This document shows, piece by piece, positions 1 to 11,459 of a DNA stretch of 64,000 nt (its first letter is position 1; each line of letters starts with the position of its first letter). The notes below the pieces were generated by a model that ran no database searches, was not told where the DNA came from, and saw only the letters and a list, made by a program, of their open reading frames with translations. The translations under genes were made by a program, and so were the position numbers. The DNA is from Notamacropus eugenii (Eukaryota; Chordata; Mammalia; Diprotodontia; Macropodidae), in NCBI RefSeq assembly GCF_028372415.1, contig NC_092875.1, positions 146,166,856-146,230,855 on the forward strand, written 5' to 3'.

Positions 1-353
1 ACCATCACCCCATCCTATTGGCCATTCCTATCAAGATCCTTCCTAGACCCTTCCTCCAGTCACCCCAAACTACTAGGCCATTCCTAGATCCCTCCCACAG
101 TCCTTCTGTATAAAAAGATCCATCTTGCCTCCATGAAGGTGCTCAGATCCCTTAAGAGTCTAGCCAATGCTCAAATTCATTCTGTCCCACTTGCATTAGT
201 GATACAAATGTTTAGATTCCCTAAGAGTCTGGCCAATATGGTGCATCTTTAATAAACCTTGTTTTTCTTTGGCTGAAAGAAGGCTTGGGTTGAATTGATT
301 TGGGAGGAACTGTTGTCACTATTTCAGGGTCCCAGCACCCCTACACCTCAACA
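1..353 (+). mobile_element. LTR, right-hand part (class I ERV-like)
   Basis: The layout is that of an LTR cut by the window edge: a TATAAAAA box at 109-116, a poly(A) signal AATAAA at 251-256, then a U5-like stretch ending CACCTCAACA at 353. Two internal duplications are visible: a roughly 55-bp unit (about 6-60 and 61-100) and a 27-bp unit (141-167 and 210-237). No primer-binding site follows at 354, so it is a 3' or solo LTR. The left edge and TSD are outside the window. Confidence 0.6.
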
Positions 354-1365
354 GTTTGGCAATGATGTATGTATGTGCCAAATCTTATAAATAACTACAT
401 ATTTGAAGCTATTTGTCTCAAATATGGTAATCAACTGATAATACCATTAGACTTTATAACGCCATTAGACTTTATAGTTTGATGATTTCTTTATTATAAG
501 CTTAGATAGCTGATTGCCAATCAGAACTTAGATGTGAGTTGTAAAAACCTTTAACCAGAAACATAAGCACTCACCTGAGGTCCCAACCTGACTACTCTGG
601 GGACTTAACTACAGCAAACTAAAACAGTCCCCACATCTGGAAGAGTGAGCATCCCAAGTTTGCTTAAGAGCAGTGTTAATGGACAGATTTGCTAGAATGC
701 CATCTTGGAGGTAGAAATATGGCCCCTAGCAGGACAAACTGAAAGCTGAGTCATGAGTATTTGTATGAGACTTATTTACCAGACTTCTAGGCGTGAGGTT
801 GATGGGTTATTCATAGAAAGGTTAAAGTTTGGATTGTTGAATTGTTGATAAAGTTAATGACCAATAAATATTGATGATCATGTTTTATTATATCATTAGC
901 TCTGATAAGTATATGTAATGGTAAATCAGATTTACATGTTTACCATGAATTACAGGGAGATACTCTGTACCAACTGTCTTAATTATACTCCCTTAGTAAA
1001 TACTCCTTTCTAAAAGCTAATTAAGTGTGACTAACTAACTGGTATCAATTAATAATTATAATTAGAAGAGGAGTAGAAGAGAATGGGGAGGAAACATGGG
1101 ATATAGCACTAGAAAAGATCTCCTTCATCCTCTCAGAGCTACCTTGGAGTTCTGAGTAGATATAGTAACTCTGCTCTGGAGAGCTTGCCTACCAGTTTGG
1201 TTGGGGATAGGTACAGTCACTCCAGATCAGGAGCTACATTTTATCACTACTGTTTAGACTATTTCAACACTTTCTTTGAGCTAATTCTCTTAGAAGTCTG
1301 ACTCTTGAAGGCAAAAATACTATTAGGAATGGTGATCTATCATTTTAGGACTGTGGACCCATAGA
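354..1365. other. Unassigned intergenic sequence
   Basis: AT-rich DNA with no ORF over 100 codons and no repeat that I recognise. It could include old ERV interior sequence to the right of the LTR, but I saw no gag, pol or env motif. Confidence 0.4.
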
Positions 1366-1685
1366 GTTGTATGTGTTCTTCCTTCATTGTCGAAGAAGAC
1401 CTTGCCATCAGAAGAGAAATAATGATATGACTTGCACTTGACTTTGTTTTGAGTGAGAGAGGACTGTGCAGGTCACTAGCCTCACTTTTCCTCCAGGGTC
1501 ATCTGACTCCAATGACCAGATATTCATCAGGATGACTGGAGATGACTCAGGATGAGGCAATTGGGGTTAAGTGACTTGCCCAAGGTCACACAGCTAGTGA
1601 GTATCAAGTGTCTGTGCTGAGATTTGAACTCAGGTCCTCCTGACTCCTGCACTGGTACTCTATCCACTGCACCACCTAGCTGCCT
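1366..1685 (-). mobile_element. tRNA-headed SINE with RTE-like 3' tail
   Basis: Read on the minus strand, it opens with the marsupial SINE head GGCAGCTAGGTGGTGCAG at 1685 and has an A/B-box-like region (TTTGAACTCAGG on the plus strand). It runs through a CAATTGCCTCA joint at about 1555. It then continues into a tail of about 190 bp ending near 1366 (TCTTCGACAATGAAGGA on its own strand). That tail recurs at 4130-4402, 21330-21420, 22560-22860 and 57150-57360, where it has no tRNA head. Confidence 0.75.
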
Positions 1686-1865
1686 TAAACCCAATTGAGT
1701 CAATTCCCTGGGAAATGTAACCTGTGAGGGTGAGCTGGAATATTGCAGGCTGATACTGACCAGGCCACTTGGCACCTCAGGTTCAATATTTAAGCAAAAT
1801 GAAATGCTCATAAGAGATATGATATTCAACAAAAGATGATTTACTTAGCTATAAAAGAGGAACTA

Positions 1866-2107
1866 GGGGCAGCTGGGTGGTGCAATGGATAGAGTACTAG
1901 GTCTAGAGCTAGGAAGACTCATCTTCCTGCTTTCAAATCTGGCCTCAGATACATACTAGGTATGTGACCCCAGGCAAATTACTTAAGCCTATTTACCTCA
2001 GTTTTCTCATTTGTAAAATGAGTTGGAGATGGAAATGGCAAACCACTCTAGTATCTTTGTAAAGAAAATCCCAAATAGGGTCAGAAAGACTGAACAACAC
2101 AACCAAA
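1866..2107 (+). mobile_element. CORE-type marsupial SINE (MAR1/WALLSI-like)
   Basis: Full-length SINE with head GGCAGCTGGGTGGTGCAATG, a B-box region (TTCAAATCTGGCC), a CORE region (TACCTCAGTTTTCTC) and a 3' end GACTGAACAACACAACC. The ACTGAACAAC tail resembles BovB/RTE 3' ends, which implies mobilisation by an RTE-clade LINE. Confidence 0.85.
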
Positions 2108-2149
2108 AAACTGTGTCAACTACATAACCCTTACACCACTGAGCCAGTT

Positions 2150-3338
2150 TTTCTTTAAAAATTCAAAATATTTTCCCCATTTATTTTTAAAAATAATTTT
2201 TAATTTTTAAAATAATTATTTAATAATTTGATTTTTTTAAATTTGAGTTCTAAGTTCTCTTCCTTCCTCTCTCTTCTCTCTGTCTCTGAGACAGCAAAAA
2301 AAACTGATATAGGTCATACATGTGCAATCATGCAAAACATATTTCCATATTTATCATGTTATGAAAGAAAACAGATCAAAAGAAAAAAAACTTGAAAAAA
2401 TAAAGAAAGTAAAAAACATAATGCTTGGATTAGTTCTCTCTCAGGATGAGGGTAGCATTTTTTCATCATGAGTCCTTTGGAATTGTCTTGGGTCTTTGTA
2501 TTGCTAAGAATAGTTAAGTCACTCACAGTTGATATAATGCAATATTGCTATTACTGTGTACAATGTTCTACTGTTTCTGATCACTTCATTTAGCATCATT
2601 CATTCAAATCTTTCTTTAAAATTTCTTTCCTTTTTTGGGGGGGTTACATTTTAAATTCCAAATGGTCTACCTCTCTCCCCATCCTATGATAGAGAAGGCC
2701 CCCATTTGACACAGATTTATAATTGCATGTAAAACCATACAGTGAGTATTTCTATTTACCTGTTCTTTCTCTTTCCAGTTTTTCCAAGAATTTTTACCAA
2801 ATAATGTATTCTTATGCCAAAAGCTTAAATCTTTGCTTTTGTCAAACACATGGTCATTATAATCACTTACTACTGTGTATTGTATCTCTACGCTGTTTTA
2901 CTGATCCACTTTTGTATTTCTTTGCCAGTACCAGATAGTTTTGATAATTACTGCCTTATAATGTAGTTAAGATCTGGTACTGCTAAAAACTCCTTCCTTT
3001 ACAAGTTTTTTTCCTTAATTCATTTCATATTCTTGACCTTCTGTTCTTCCAAATAACTTTTGTTATGATTACTTCTAGCTCAATAAAATCTTTTTTTGGT
3101 AGCTGAATTGGAATGGCATCGAATATGTCGATTAGCTAGAATTGTCACTTTCATTATATTGGCTTTGCCTACCCATAAACAGTTAATAATCTGACTTTAC
3201 TTGTATAAAAAAATGCTTTATAGTTATGTTACTGTAGTTTCTGGGTTTGTCTTGGCAGATATACTACCAAGTATTTTATATAGTCTACAATTATTTTAGA
3301 TGGGGTATCTCTTACTATCACTACTCACTATTTCTAGT
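2150..3338 (-). mobile_element. Decayed L1 fragment (3'UTR and ORF2 C-terminal half)
   Basis: On the minus strand this matches the younger L1 at 24.4-31.4 kb segment by segment. For example, 2755-2830 corresponds to 25765-25840, and 2930-3290 corresponds to 25930-26310. Stops and indels are frequent. The 2150-2600 part is AT-rich 3'UTR-like sequence and includes what looks like the end of a second copy. The element is interrupted at 3339 by a solo LTR. Confidence 0.75.
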
Positions 3339-3949
3339 TGCTGGGGATGGAAGCTCAATTCCAGGTGGACAGTCTCGGGCGGGTAAAGGTGGGAACTTCT
3401 AAATCTTAGAGTTCTCACGAGGCCCCCCCAGGAAACGACTGGGAATCGAGGTGAACCGAGCTATCTCGTGTATTTCCGCCTCTTCCCGTGAGAAACGTGA
3501 TGGGAGAGAGCTCTCCCCGCCCTCGAGATTGTCCCAGATCTGGGCACACTATTGTTATCTAACAGCACGGTATTCAGATGCAAACTATGCTGCTGGAGAG
3601 TTTAAGTAGGATCAGGAAAGCCTGAAAGTTCTCTTTGGCGGGAGGGGCGCGGAGCGGACAGGACAGAAGGCTCCGCTTTTCCTCTCTCCTCTCTCCCTTC
3701 CCCCTCTCTCCCCACTTACACTTCTACTTCCAATCTCTTATTGTAAGATCTTTGCCTCCTTGGGAGATTCTTCGCTCCCTCCTAAGGAAGAATTCCCCTC
3801 CACTTGTAACTAGACCCTGAAATAAAGCTCAACCCTTGTTCGACTCTGGAACGTCCTTTCTCTCATACGAGCATCCGGTTTGGCCAACCGAAGACCTCCG
3901 GTAGAGGTAAGGGAAGACTCGGGTAGCCCTCAGGCCTCTAGGCCTGGCA
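3339..3949 (+). mobile_element. Solo LTR, CpG-rich, 6-bp TSD
   Basis: 611-bp element beginning TG and ending CA, flanked by a perfect direct repeat TCTAGT (3333-3338 and 3950-3955). It has AATAAA at 3821-3826 and a C/T-rich region upstream of it. No retroviral genes adjoin, so it is a solo LTR left by LTR-LTR recombination. A 6-bp TSD is usual for beta-retrovirus-like (class II) elements. The many intact CpGs suggest a recent insertion relative to its surroundings. The family is not identified. Confidence 0.85.
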
Positions 3950-3955
3950 TCTAGT

Positions 3956-4405
3956 AATCTCTTATTATCACCATTTATCATTATGGTGATATATAGAGGT
4001 TAAGGGCTGTTTTCTGGACCCTCCTGGTTTAAGAGTGATTATCAATAGTAACTGTTGCTATTTCCCTCCCAGCCTAATGCAGTTATTTTTCTTTGCCTCA
4101 TTAAATAAGCCATCCCTGATTACTTGTTAAACAGGCCTATTCACTGAATGGGCATTACCTCACTCTAAGTGAGTACCTGAATAGAGCTTGGCCTAAAGGG
4201 GCCAAGGTCTCCCAGTGCATCCTGGGTCATCTCCAGTCATCCTGATGACTATCTGGTCACTGGATTCAGATGACTCTGGAGGAAAAGTGAGGCTAGTGAC
4301 CTTGCACAGCCCTCCCTCCCTCAGAACAAAGTCAAGTGCAAGTCATGTCATCATTTCTCAGATGGCATGGTCTTCTTCAGCAATGAAGGACTAACACAAC
4401 AACTC
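3956..4405 (+). mobile_element. RTE-like element (non-tRNA head, shared tail)
   Basis: Inserted inside the old L1, which stops at about 3338 and resumes at 4406. The middle part (AAACAGGCCTATTCACTG) and the 3' tail (CTTCAGCAATGAAGGACTAA, then ACACAACAAC) recur at 22430-22860 and, inverted, at 57150-57520. The CAAC-repeat tail is RTE-like. No ORF is left. Confidence 0.6.
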
Positions 4406-6165
4406 AATAGAAATGATGGTAATTTATGTGGTCTTATTTTATATCCTGCTACTTTGCTAAAATTATTGTTTCAACTAACTTTTTAATTGAACCTCTAGGA
4501 TATTCCAAATATATCATCATGTCACCTACAAAGAGAGTTTTATTGCCTGCTTGCCCATTCTGATTCCTTCAATTTCCTTTTTCTTCTCTTATTTCTATGG
4601 CTAGAATTTCTAATACAATATTGAATAAAATATTTGTGATAATGGGCATCCTTGTTTCATTCCTGATCTTATCGGGAAAGCTTCTAGCTTATTTCCATTA
4701 CAAATAATGCTTACTGATAGTTTTAGGTAGATGCTTCTTACCATTTTAAGGAAAAAATCCAATTATACTGATACTTTTGAGTATTTTTTAATAGGAATAG
4801 GTGTTGTATTTTGTGAAAAGCTTTTTCTGCATCTATTGAAGCAATCATTTGATTTGTATTACTTTTGGTATTGAAATAATAAGTTATATTAATAGTTTTC
4901 CTTATGTAAAACCATCTCTGCATTCCTGGTATAATTTACCTTAGTTATCATGTATAATCTCTGTGATATATTAATACTCCCCACATTTCTGCTCACTTCA
5001 CTTTGTATCACTTCATATAAGTCATTCCAAGTTTTTCTGAAACCAGACTACTTGTCATTTCTTATAGAACAATGGTATTCCATCACAGTCATATGCCAAA
5101 ATTTGTTCAGCCATTTCCTAATTGAAGGACATCCTTTCAATTTCCGATTCTTTGCCAGCACTAAAAGAGCTGCTATAAATACTTTAGAACATATAGGTCC
5201 TTTTCCTTTTGTTTTTTTTTAAAATCTCTTTGGGATACAGCCATACTAGTGGTATTGCTGGGTCAATTTCTTTTTCTAAGATGGGGCTATTTAAGCATTC
5301 TATTTCCTCTTATGTTAAACTGAACAATTTGCATTTTTGTAAATATTCACCCATTTTTCTCTGATTGTTAGATTTATTGGCATGTAACTGAGCAGAATAG
5401 TTCCTAATTATTGCTTGATTTTTTTCTTCATTGGTGGTGATTTCACCCTTTTCATATTTGACTGGTAATTTAGTTTTCTTTCTTTTGAAAAAAATCAAAT
5501 TAATAAATAATTTGTCTATTTTATTTTTTTAACATAAAACCAGCTCCTGGTTTTATTTATTAGTTCAATAGTTTTCTTACTTTCAGTTTTATTAATCTCT
5601 CCTTTGATTTTCAAGATTTTCAATTGGTGCTTAATTGGGGATTTTTAATTTGTTCTTTCTCTAGTTTTTTTTTTTTTAGCTGTATGCCCAATCCATTGAT
5701 CTGCTCTTCCTCTGTTCTATTGATGGATTTAGTGATATAAATTTTTCCTTAAATACTGCTTTTGCTGCATCCCATAAATTTTGATTTGTTGTCTCATTTT
5801 CATCATCTTTAATAAATTACTCATTTTTTCATTGATTTCTTCTTTGATCTACTTTATCTTTAGGATTAGGTTATTTAACTTCAAATTAACTTTTAATCTA
5901 TCTTCCCGTTGCTCCTTATTGAATGTAATTTTATTGCATTTTGATCTGAAAAGGATGTGTTTAATATTTATGCTTTTCGGCATTTGATTGTAAGATGTCT
6001 AGGTCCTAATATATGGCCAATTTTTGTGTAGGGGCCATGTATGGCTGAGACAAAAAATATATTCCTATCTATTCTCATTTACTTTTCTCCAGAGATGTAT
6101 CATAGCTAACTCTTCTATCTCTTTAACTTACTTCCTGTTTATTTTTTTATTAGATTTATCTAGTT
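4406..6165 (-). mobile_element. Decayed L1 ORF2 relic with a second L1 fragment nested in it
   Basis: Continues the minus-strand L1 across reverse transcriptase and endonuclease regions; short peptides such as MIASIDAEKAFHKIQH (minus strand, about 4810-4860) match the RT core. A separate ORF2 C-terminal/3' fragment occupies about 4960-5265. It lies within the RT region: flanking sequence before it is RT and after it is upstream RT. Many stops; a pseudogene. Confidence 0.75.
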
Positions 6166-7225
6166 CTTGAGAAGGGAGTATTTATTTAATATTTAATAGA
6201 TTTTATATACATTTTACATTTCATAATTAATTAGTATTTAATACACAAACTAATAGCCTTATATGACTAAGATCACACATTTAATTATGCTTTTTCCTAG
6301 GTTTGGAATGACTCTAGTTCCCATCTCCCTAAATACTCAAATTCTTCTTCTTTTTTACCCATCCCTTACTCAATTTCTGCTTGTTGAAATACCTATTTAA
6401 TGACTTGCTGAAATGATACCTTTTTCAAGAAATCATCTCTGAGTTAATCAAACTCTCTGTCATTATACAAAAGATCAATGATGTAGTCTAGTAGATTGAG
6501 GATAGAACCTGGGATCAAATTCCATGACTGACCCCAACTGCCTGTGTAAATTGGTCAAAAGACTTGACCATTGTAAGCCTAGTAAGTGTGGCTAAGTGTA
6601 TTTTCTTTATTTGCAAAATAAAAATAATTATTCTTGTAATATATACCTCAGAAAACTATGGTAGATAGAGAGCTGACCTGGGCTTGTGTACTGCCCCTGG
6701 CAATTAATAGCTCAAATCATTTACTCTCTAAGTAACCTAGCAACTTGAAATAAGTGAATGGTATAGAAGAGAACCATAGACATAAGTCTGACCCCATCGT
6801 CAAAGTCAAACTTTGTTTCAAGCATTTCCATTGTTTTTACTGTTTCCTTATTTAGAAAACAACTCTTTCCCTATTCTCAGCACATGAGTTGCAGAAATCA
6901 AATAAGTTTCAGGAATTCAATTTCTTCCCATTTTTACTAGTTACCAACTGCTTCAGGTATCAGTATCACCTGCTATGGGTATAGTACAGAACTCTAAAGA
7001 GTACACAGTTTTCTGTACCCCTCCCCCTTTCCCATATCTTGTCACCTGTTAGCTTGGAGAAAACTGGGAGATGGATCAGGAAAACACAAACAGTTCGATA
7101 TGTAACAAACCCTTCAGCATACACAGTGTTATTCTTCAATTTTCAGAGGTCTCAGAGAAATAGATCAGGAAGAAACAATGATGGCAAAAGGGGATACCAA
7201 AGGAAGACAGCCCAATTCATAAGGA
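6166..7225. other. Mostly unassigned; degraded MIR at about 6485-6665
   Basis: AT-rich intergenic DNA. A weak plus-strand MIR trace is visible at 6485-6665 (GGATCAAATTCCATGAC, a GTGTAAATTGGTCAAA segment, and TTTGCAAAAT). Nothing else recognised. Confidence 0.4.
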
Positions 7226-7705
7226 TTAGGAATACTTTCAGTGGGAAAGATAAGCAAAAAATATTTACTAAGTCCTTATTGTGTTCCAAGCATTGGGGAT
7301 ACAAATATATACAAAAAAGATAGTCCCTTTTCCCAAGGGGATTTACATTCTACAGAGGAAAGACAACACACAAAGGGGATTTTAAAGGGGTGGTGGTACT
7401 CCCATGGAGGTAAGGTGTTGAAGTACAGAAAGTCAGAAGTACAGAAAGACAATAAAGTTTGGCCAGCCTGGGCTCTTTCCCACAATGAAGGTCCCTAGGA
7501 GAAATTCATTATTGGAAGGAGTGGGCTGGCATGGTAGGGGGATGTCCCACCGTGAGAAAGCTGCAAAGGTGGATAGATGGCGCGTGTTCCAGAGTAAGGA
7601 GGCCTCAGTCATTGAAGAATGTTCTAGGGTAGACTGAATCTTATGGTCTTGAATTCCAGAAGGTTTAATGGGCCTAGGAGTATGGATGGAACAAAGAAAC
7701 ATGAG
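7226..7705 (-). mobile_element. Ancient MIR/L2-type fragments
   Basis: 7250-7370 has the pattern TATTTACTAAGTCCTTATTG ... GGGGATACAAATAT ... TTTACATTC common to very old mammalian repeats. 7560-7705 resembles antisense L2 (GGAGGCC, TTCCAGAAGG). Heavily mutated, so assignment is tentative. Confidence 0.4.
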
Positions 7706-7711
7706 TGATAC

Positions 7712-9552
7712 TGATGGGGTGCAAGTGCTTGGACCCCAATCCTAAAATCACATTTCTCCCTGGCCTCAAAACACTATCCCAGGCAGTTTCTCTCTGGTCC
7801 AAGGACACAGCTTACCCCAGCAACAACTGTTACTTCTCTTCCTGATGCAATAGCTAGTTGCATCTATAGAATTTATTAGTTTGAACCAGCTGTGTACTGG
7901 CTTAACTGGCTGTGTACTGAGTCATAAAGACATTTATTACTCACTGACCAATCATATGTATCCTAGACTTAGACATATGTATACTCCCTTACATTTATCT
8001 TTTCTAACAAGACATTGATGAGAGCAACTTGGTGTTCCTTAGTCAGCCTTGACCGTTAGCTGACTTAGTGATGTTTCAGACCTAAAACCACACCTCCCCG
8101 TAGGTCCCCTTGGGCTATTTCCTGATGAATTCTGAGTAAAATACCTGTGCAGTAGAGACTAAAAATATGTGTTCCTTTAAGAACTAAACACTCCTTGACC
8201 ACTCCCTAATCCAGACCTGAATTACCTAATTAGCATATTTGGCGTATGTTTTACTATAGAATATTCTGTATAAACTTTACCTATATCCCTCTAAGGTTAC
8301 AGGTTCGCTAAGAACTCTTGCCCACTGAAATGGTAATAAATCTTTGTCCTGACCTCAAGAATGCTTGAGTCCCATTTCTAAAACATATAGAGAACTGAGT
8401 CAAATTTACAAGAACACAAGTCATTCCCCAATTGATAAATGGTCAAAGGATATGAACAGCATTTTTCAGAGGAAGAATAAAAGCTATCTACAGTCATGTG
8501 AAAAAATGGTGTAAGTCACTATTGATTAGAGAGATGCAAATCAAAACCACTCTGAGGTACCACATCACACCCATCAGATTGGCTAACATGACAAAACAGG
8601 AAGATGATAAACATTGAAGAATGTGGGAGAGTTGGAACACTAACTCATTGTTGGTGGAGCTGTGAGCTCATCCAACCATTCTGGAGAGCAATTTGGAACT
8701 GTGCCCAAAGGACTACATAAATGTGTATATGCTTTGACCCAACAATACTGCTTCCAGGACTGTATCCCAAAGAGATCATAAAAATGGGAAAAGGACCAAC
8801 ATGTACAAAAATATATATAGCAGCTCTCTTTGTGGTGACCAAGAACTGCAAATCGAGGGGCTATCCATCAATTCGGGAACGACTGAACAAGTTGTGGTAT
8901 TAATGGAATACTATTGTGCTATAAGAAATGATGAACAGAAAGACTTCAGAGAGGCCTGGAAGGGTTTATATGAACTGATGCTGAGTGAAAAGAGTAGAAC
9001 CAGGAGAACTTTGTACACAGTAACAACCACAGTGTGCAAGGAATTTTTCTGGTATACTTAGCCCTTCACACCAATGCAAGGACCCAAAACATTCCCAAAG
9101 GACTCTTGAGGCAAAATGCCATCCATATCAAGAGAAAGAATAAGGAATTAGAATGCAGAATGAGGAATTAGGAATTAGAAGCAGAATATTTTCTCTTATG
9201 TCATGTTTCATTTTGTTTGTTTTTTCTCATATTTGTTTGCTTTTTCTCCCATTTGTTTTAATTCTTCTATACAATATGACTAATGTGAAAATGTGTTTAA
9301 TAAGAATGCATGTGTAGAACCCATATAAAATTGCATGTTGTCTCAAGGAGGGAGGAGGAAAGGAGAAGGAGAAAATCTAAGACTTATGGAAGTGATTGTA
9401 GAAAACTGAAAACAAATAAATTAATAATTAAAAAAAACAAACTAGATACCAAAATTAAAAAAAAAAAAAAGAATGCTTGAGTCCAGGCAACCTGCCCCTG
9501 GTATTCTGGTCTTTGTGGGGGACTCACCTCACCCCCCCTTTCAGCCCTCATC
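7712..9552 (+). mobile_element. LTR interrupted by an L1
   Basis: LTR organisation with TATAAA at 8269-8274, AATAAA at 8335-8340, then an R/U5 part that continues after the L1 at 9485-9552 (ATTCTGGTCTTTGTGGGGGA, ending TTTCAGCCCTCA). Removing the L1 leaves about 730 bp. It begins TG at 7712. A GATAC just before the start (7707-7711) and again at 9553-9557 may be the TSD, which leaves the exact right end uncertain by a few bases. No retroviral genes adjoin it. Confidence 0.7.
8373..9470 (+). mobile_element. 5'-truncated L1 with 14-16-bp TSD
   Basis: About 1.1 kb of the 3' end of an L1: the ORF2 C-terminus, 3'UTR and a poly(A) tail (9455-9470). Flanking direct repeats AAGAATGCTTGAGTCC lie at 8357-8372 and 9469-9484 (the first two bases of the second copy merge with the tail). 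The frame includes DPTILLPGLYPKEIIKMG near 8740-8790 but is broken. Typical target-primed insertion into the LTR. Confidence 0.93.
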
Positions 9553-9557
9553 GATAC

Positions 9558-9960
9558 CATTCTGGACATTAGAATAAAAAAATCAGGTAGCAGAAATACT
9601 GTACATTTTCTTCATCTGAGATATGAATGAGTCTAGGGTTGAGGCCAGGATGACTCAGCCAAGTTTTATGTGACAAAGTAATTACTATCCAAATGCAGAT
9701 AATCTTGTTTTGTGGTTTCTGGATGAGTTTTAAAAGGGTCATGTACTGAAGACTAAGCATTTATTCATTCAATTTTCATTATGTCTTCATGGTATAGAAC
9801 ACAGTGCTGGGTGAAGATGATAAATGCTGGAGAATGTGGGAGAGTTGGAACACTAATTCATTGTTGGAAATAAATTTAGTCAAATATGGTCTTTACCTTC
9901 ATGGTGCTTAAAGTCCACTCTTTCAGGATAAGATATATGTAAGATTGCTGAAGGTTCTGT
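9558..9960. other. Intergenic; old MIR-like repeat with a 54-bp L1 patch
   Basis: 9750-9910 looks like the ancient repeat that reads GCATTTATTCATTC ... ACAGTGCTGGGTG ... TTCATGGTGCTTA. It is split by 54 bases of L1 ORF2 sequence at 9814-9867. The rest is unassigned. Confidence 0.5.
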
Positions 9961-10189
9961 GTATTTGTTTTCATTGGCTCTAGGACACATTTTTTTGTTA
10001 TGCATTTTCACTAGAGTTGAAATAAAGACTATCTTATACTTAGTAACTATACTGTATATTGAGAGTTTTTGTGAAAATTGGGTACTTTGGTACTCCAGAG
10101 AGGTTATGCAAATAGGAAACTCTAGCAAAATGTTATTTTAAAGTTTTCTCTAGAATAAGACTTCATGGTAGTGCCACAACGAGTGAGAA

Positions 10190-11347
10190 AAAGAAATGAC
10201 CCTCTTTTGGACAGACATAGAGTCTAAAATGGATAATCTTAATCACATTAAATATAAAAGCTCTTACAAAAACAAAATTAATGCAGCCCAGATTAAAAGG
10301 AAAGCAGGAAACTGGGAATTTCAATTTTTCTTTTTACAGAAAGCTTATCTGATAAAGGCCTTATTTCTTTGGGTCAAATTTATAAGGTTAGAAGTCATTC
10401 CCCAACTGATAAATGGTCAAAGGATATGAACAGGCATTTTTCCAATGACAAAATCAAAACTACATATAGTCGTATGAAAAAAATGTTCTAAATCACTATT
10501 AATTAGAAAAATGCAAATTTAAAGAGCTCTGTGGTACCACCTCACATTTATCAGATTGGCTAATATGACAGCAAAAAAAAAAGACATGTTTGAAGGGAAT
10601 GCATTGTTGGTAGGGTTGTGAATTAATTCAACCATTTTGGAGATTAATTTGGAACTATACCCAAAGGGCTTGAAAACTGTGCATACACTTTGACCCAGCA
10701 GTATTACTACTAGGTGTGTATCTCAGAGGGAATAGTAGAAAGGAAAGAGGCCAATATTACAAACATATTGATTGTTGCTCCTTTTGTGGTGACAAAGAAT
10801 TATAAATTGAGGAGATGTCCATTAATTGAAGCTGAACAAATTGTGGCATACGATTGTAATGTAATATTATTGTACTATAAGAAATGATAAGAAATGACTT
10901 CAGAAAAATGTGAACTTACATGAGCTGATGCAAGGTGAAACGAGCAGAACCAGGAGAATATGCACACAGTTACAGCAATATTGTGTGGTGATCAATTGCT
11001 AATGACTTAGCTATTCTCATCAATACAATGATTCAAGACAGTTCTGAAAGAATTATGGTGAAAAATACTACCCACATCCAAAAAATAATTGGTTGTGTCT
11101 TAATGTACACTGAAGAATATTTTACTTTCTTAATTTTTCTTGTTTTGGGAAATTTTTTGCTCTGTTTTGCAGTATAACTAATGTGGAAATATATTTTGCA
11201 TAACTGACTATATACATATATATAATGTATATCAAATAGCTTGGCTTCTCAAGGAGCAAAGAAGGGAGGGACAGAATTTGGAACTCAAAATTTTAAAAAC
11301 TGTTTTTACACGTAATAGAGAAAATATAATTTTTTTTTAAAAAAAGA
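10190..11347 (+). mobile_element. Older 5'-truncated L1 (ORF2 3' part and 3'UTR)
   Basis: Sense-strand homology to the ORF2 C-terminal region: ATGGATAATCTTAATCAC at about 10230 pairs with the 25560-25580 segment of the young L1. The hallmark GTGGTACCACCTCACATTTA region is at about 10530. It ends in an A/T-rich tail at 11320-11347. It carries numerous indels and stops and is clearly older than the copy at 8373. Confidence 0.8.
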
Positions 11348-11459
11348 GTGATATCCAAGATTGGACAAAATCTCACAAAACCATACTCTTAGGAAAGCTG
11401 AGGCTGGATCATGGGTGATATGTATATGTATTGTCCCTAACATAAGAATGTGAGCTCCT

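Noticed and set aside
1527..1832. 101-codon minus-strand ORF
   Set aside because: Formed by the SINE at 1366-1685 read through its head; contains the usual SINE-derived peptide.
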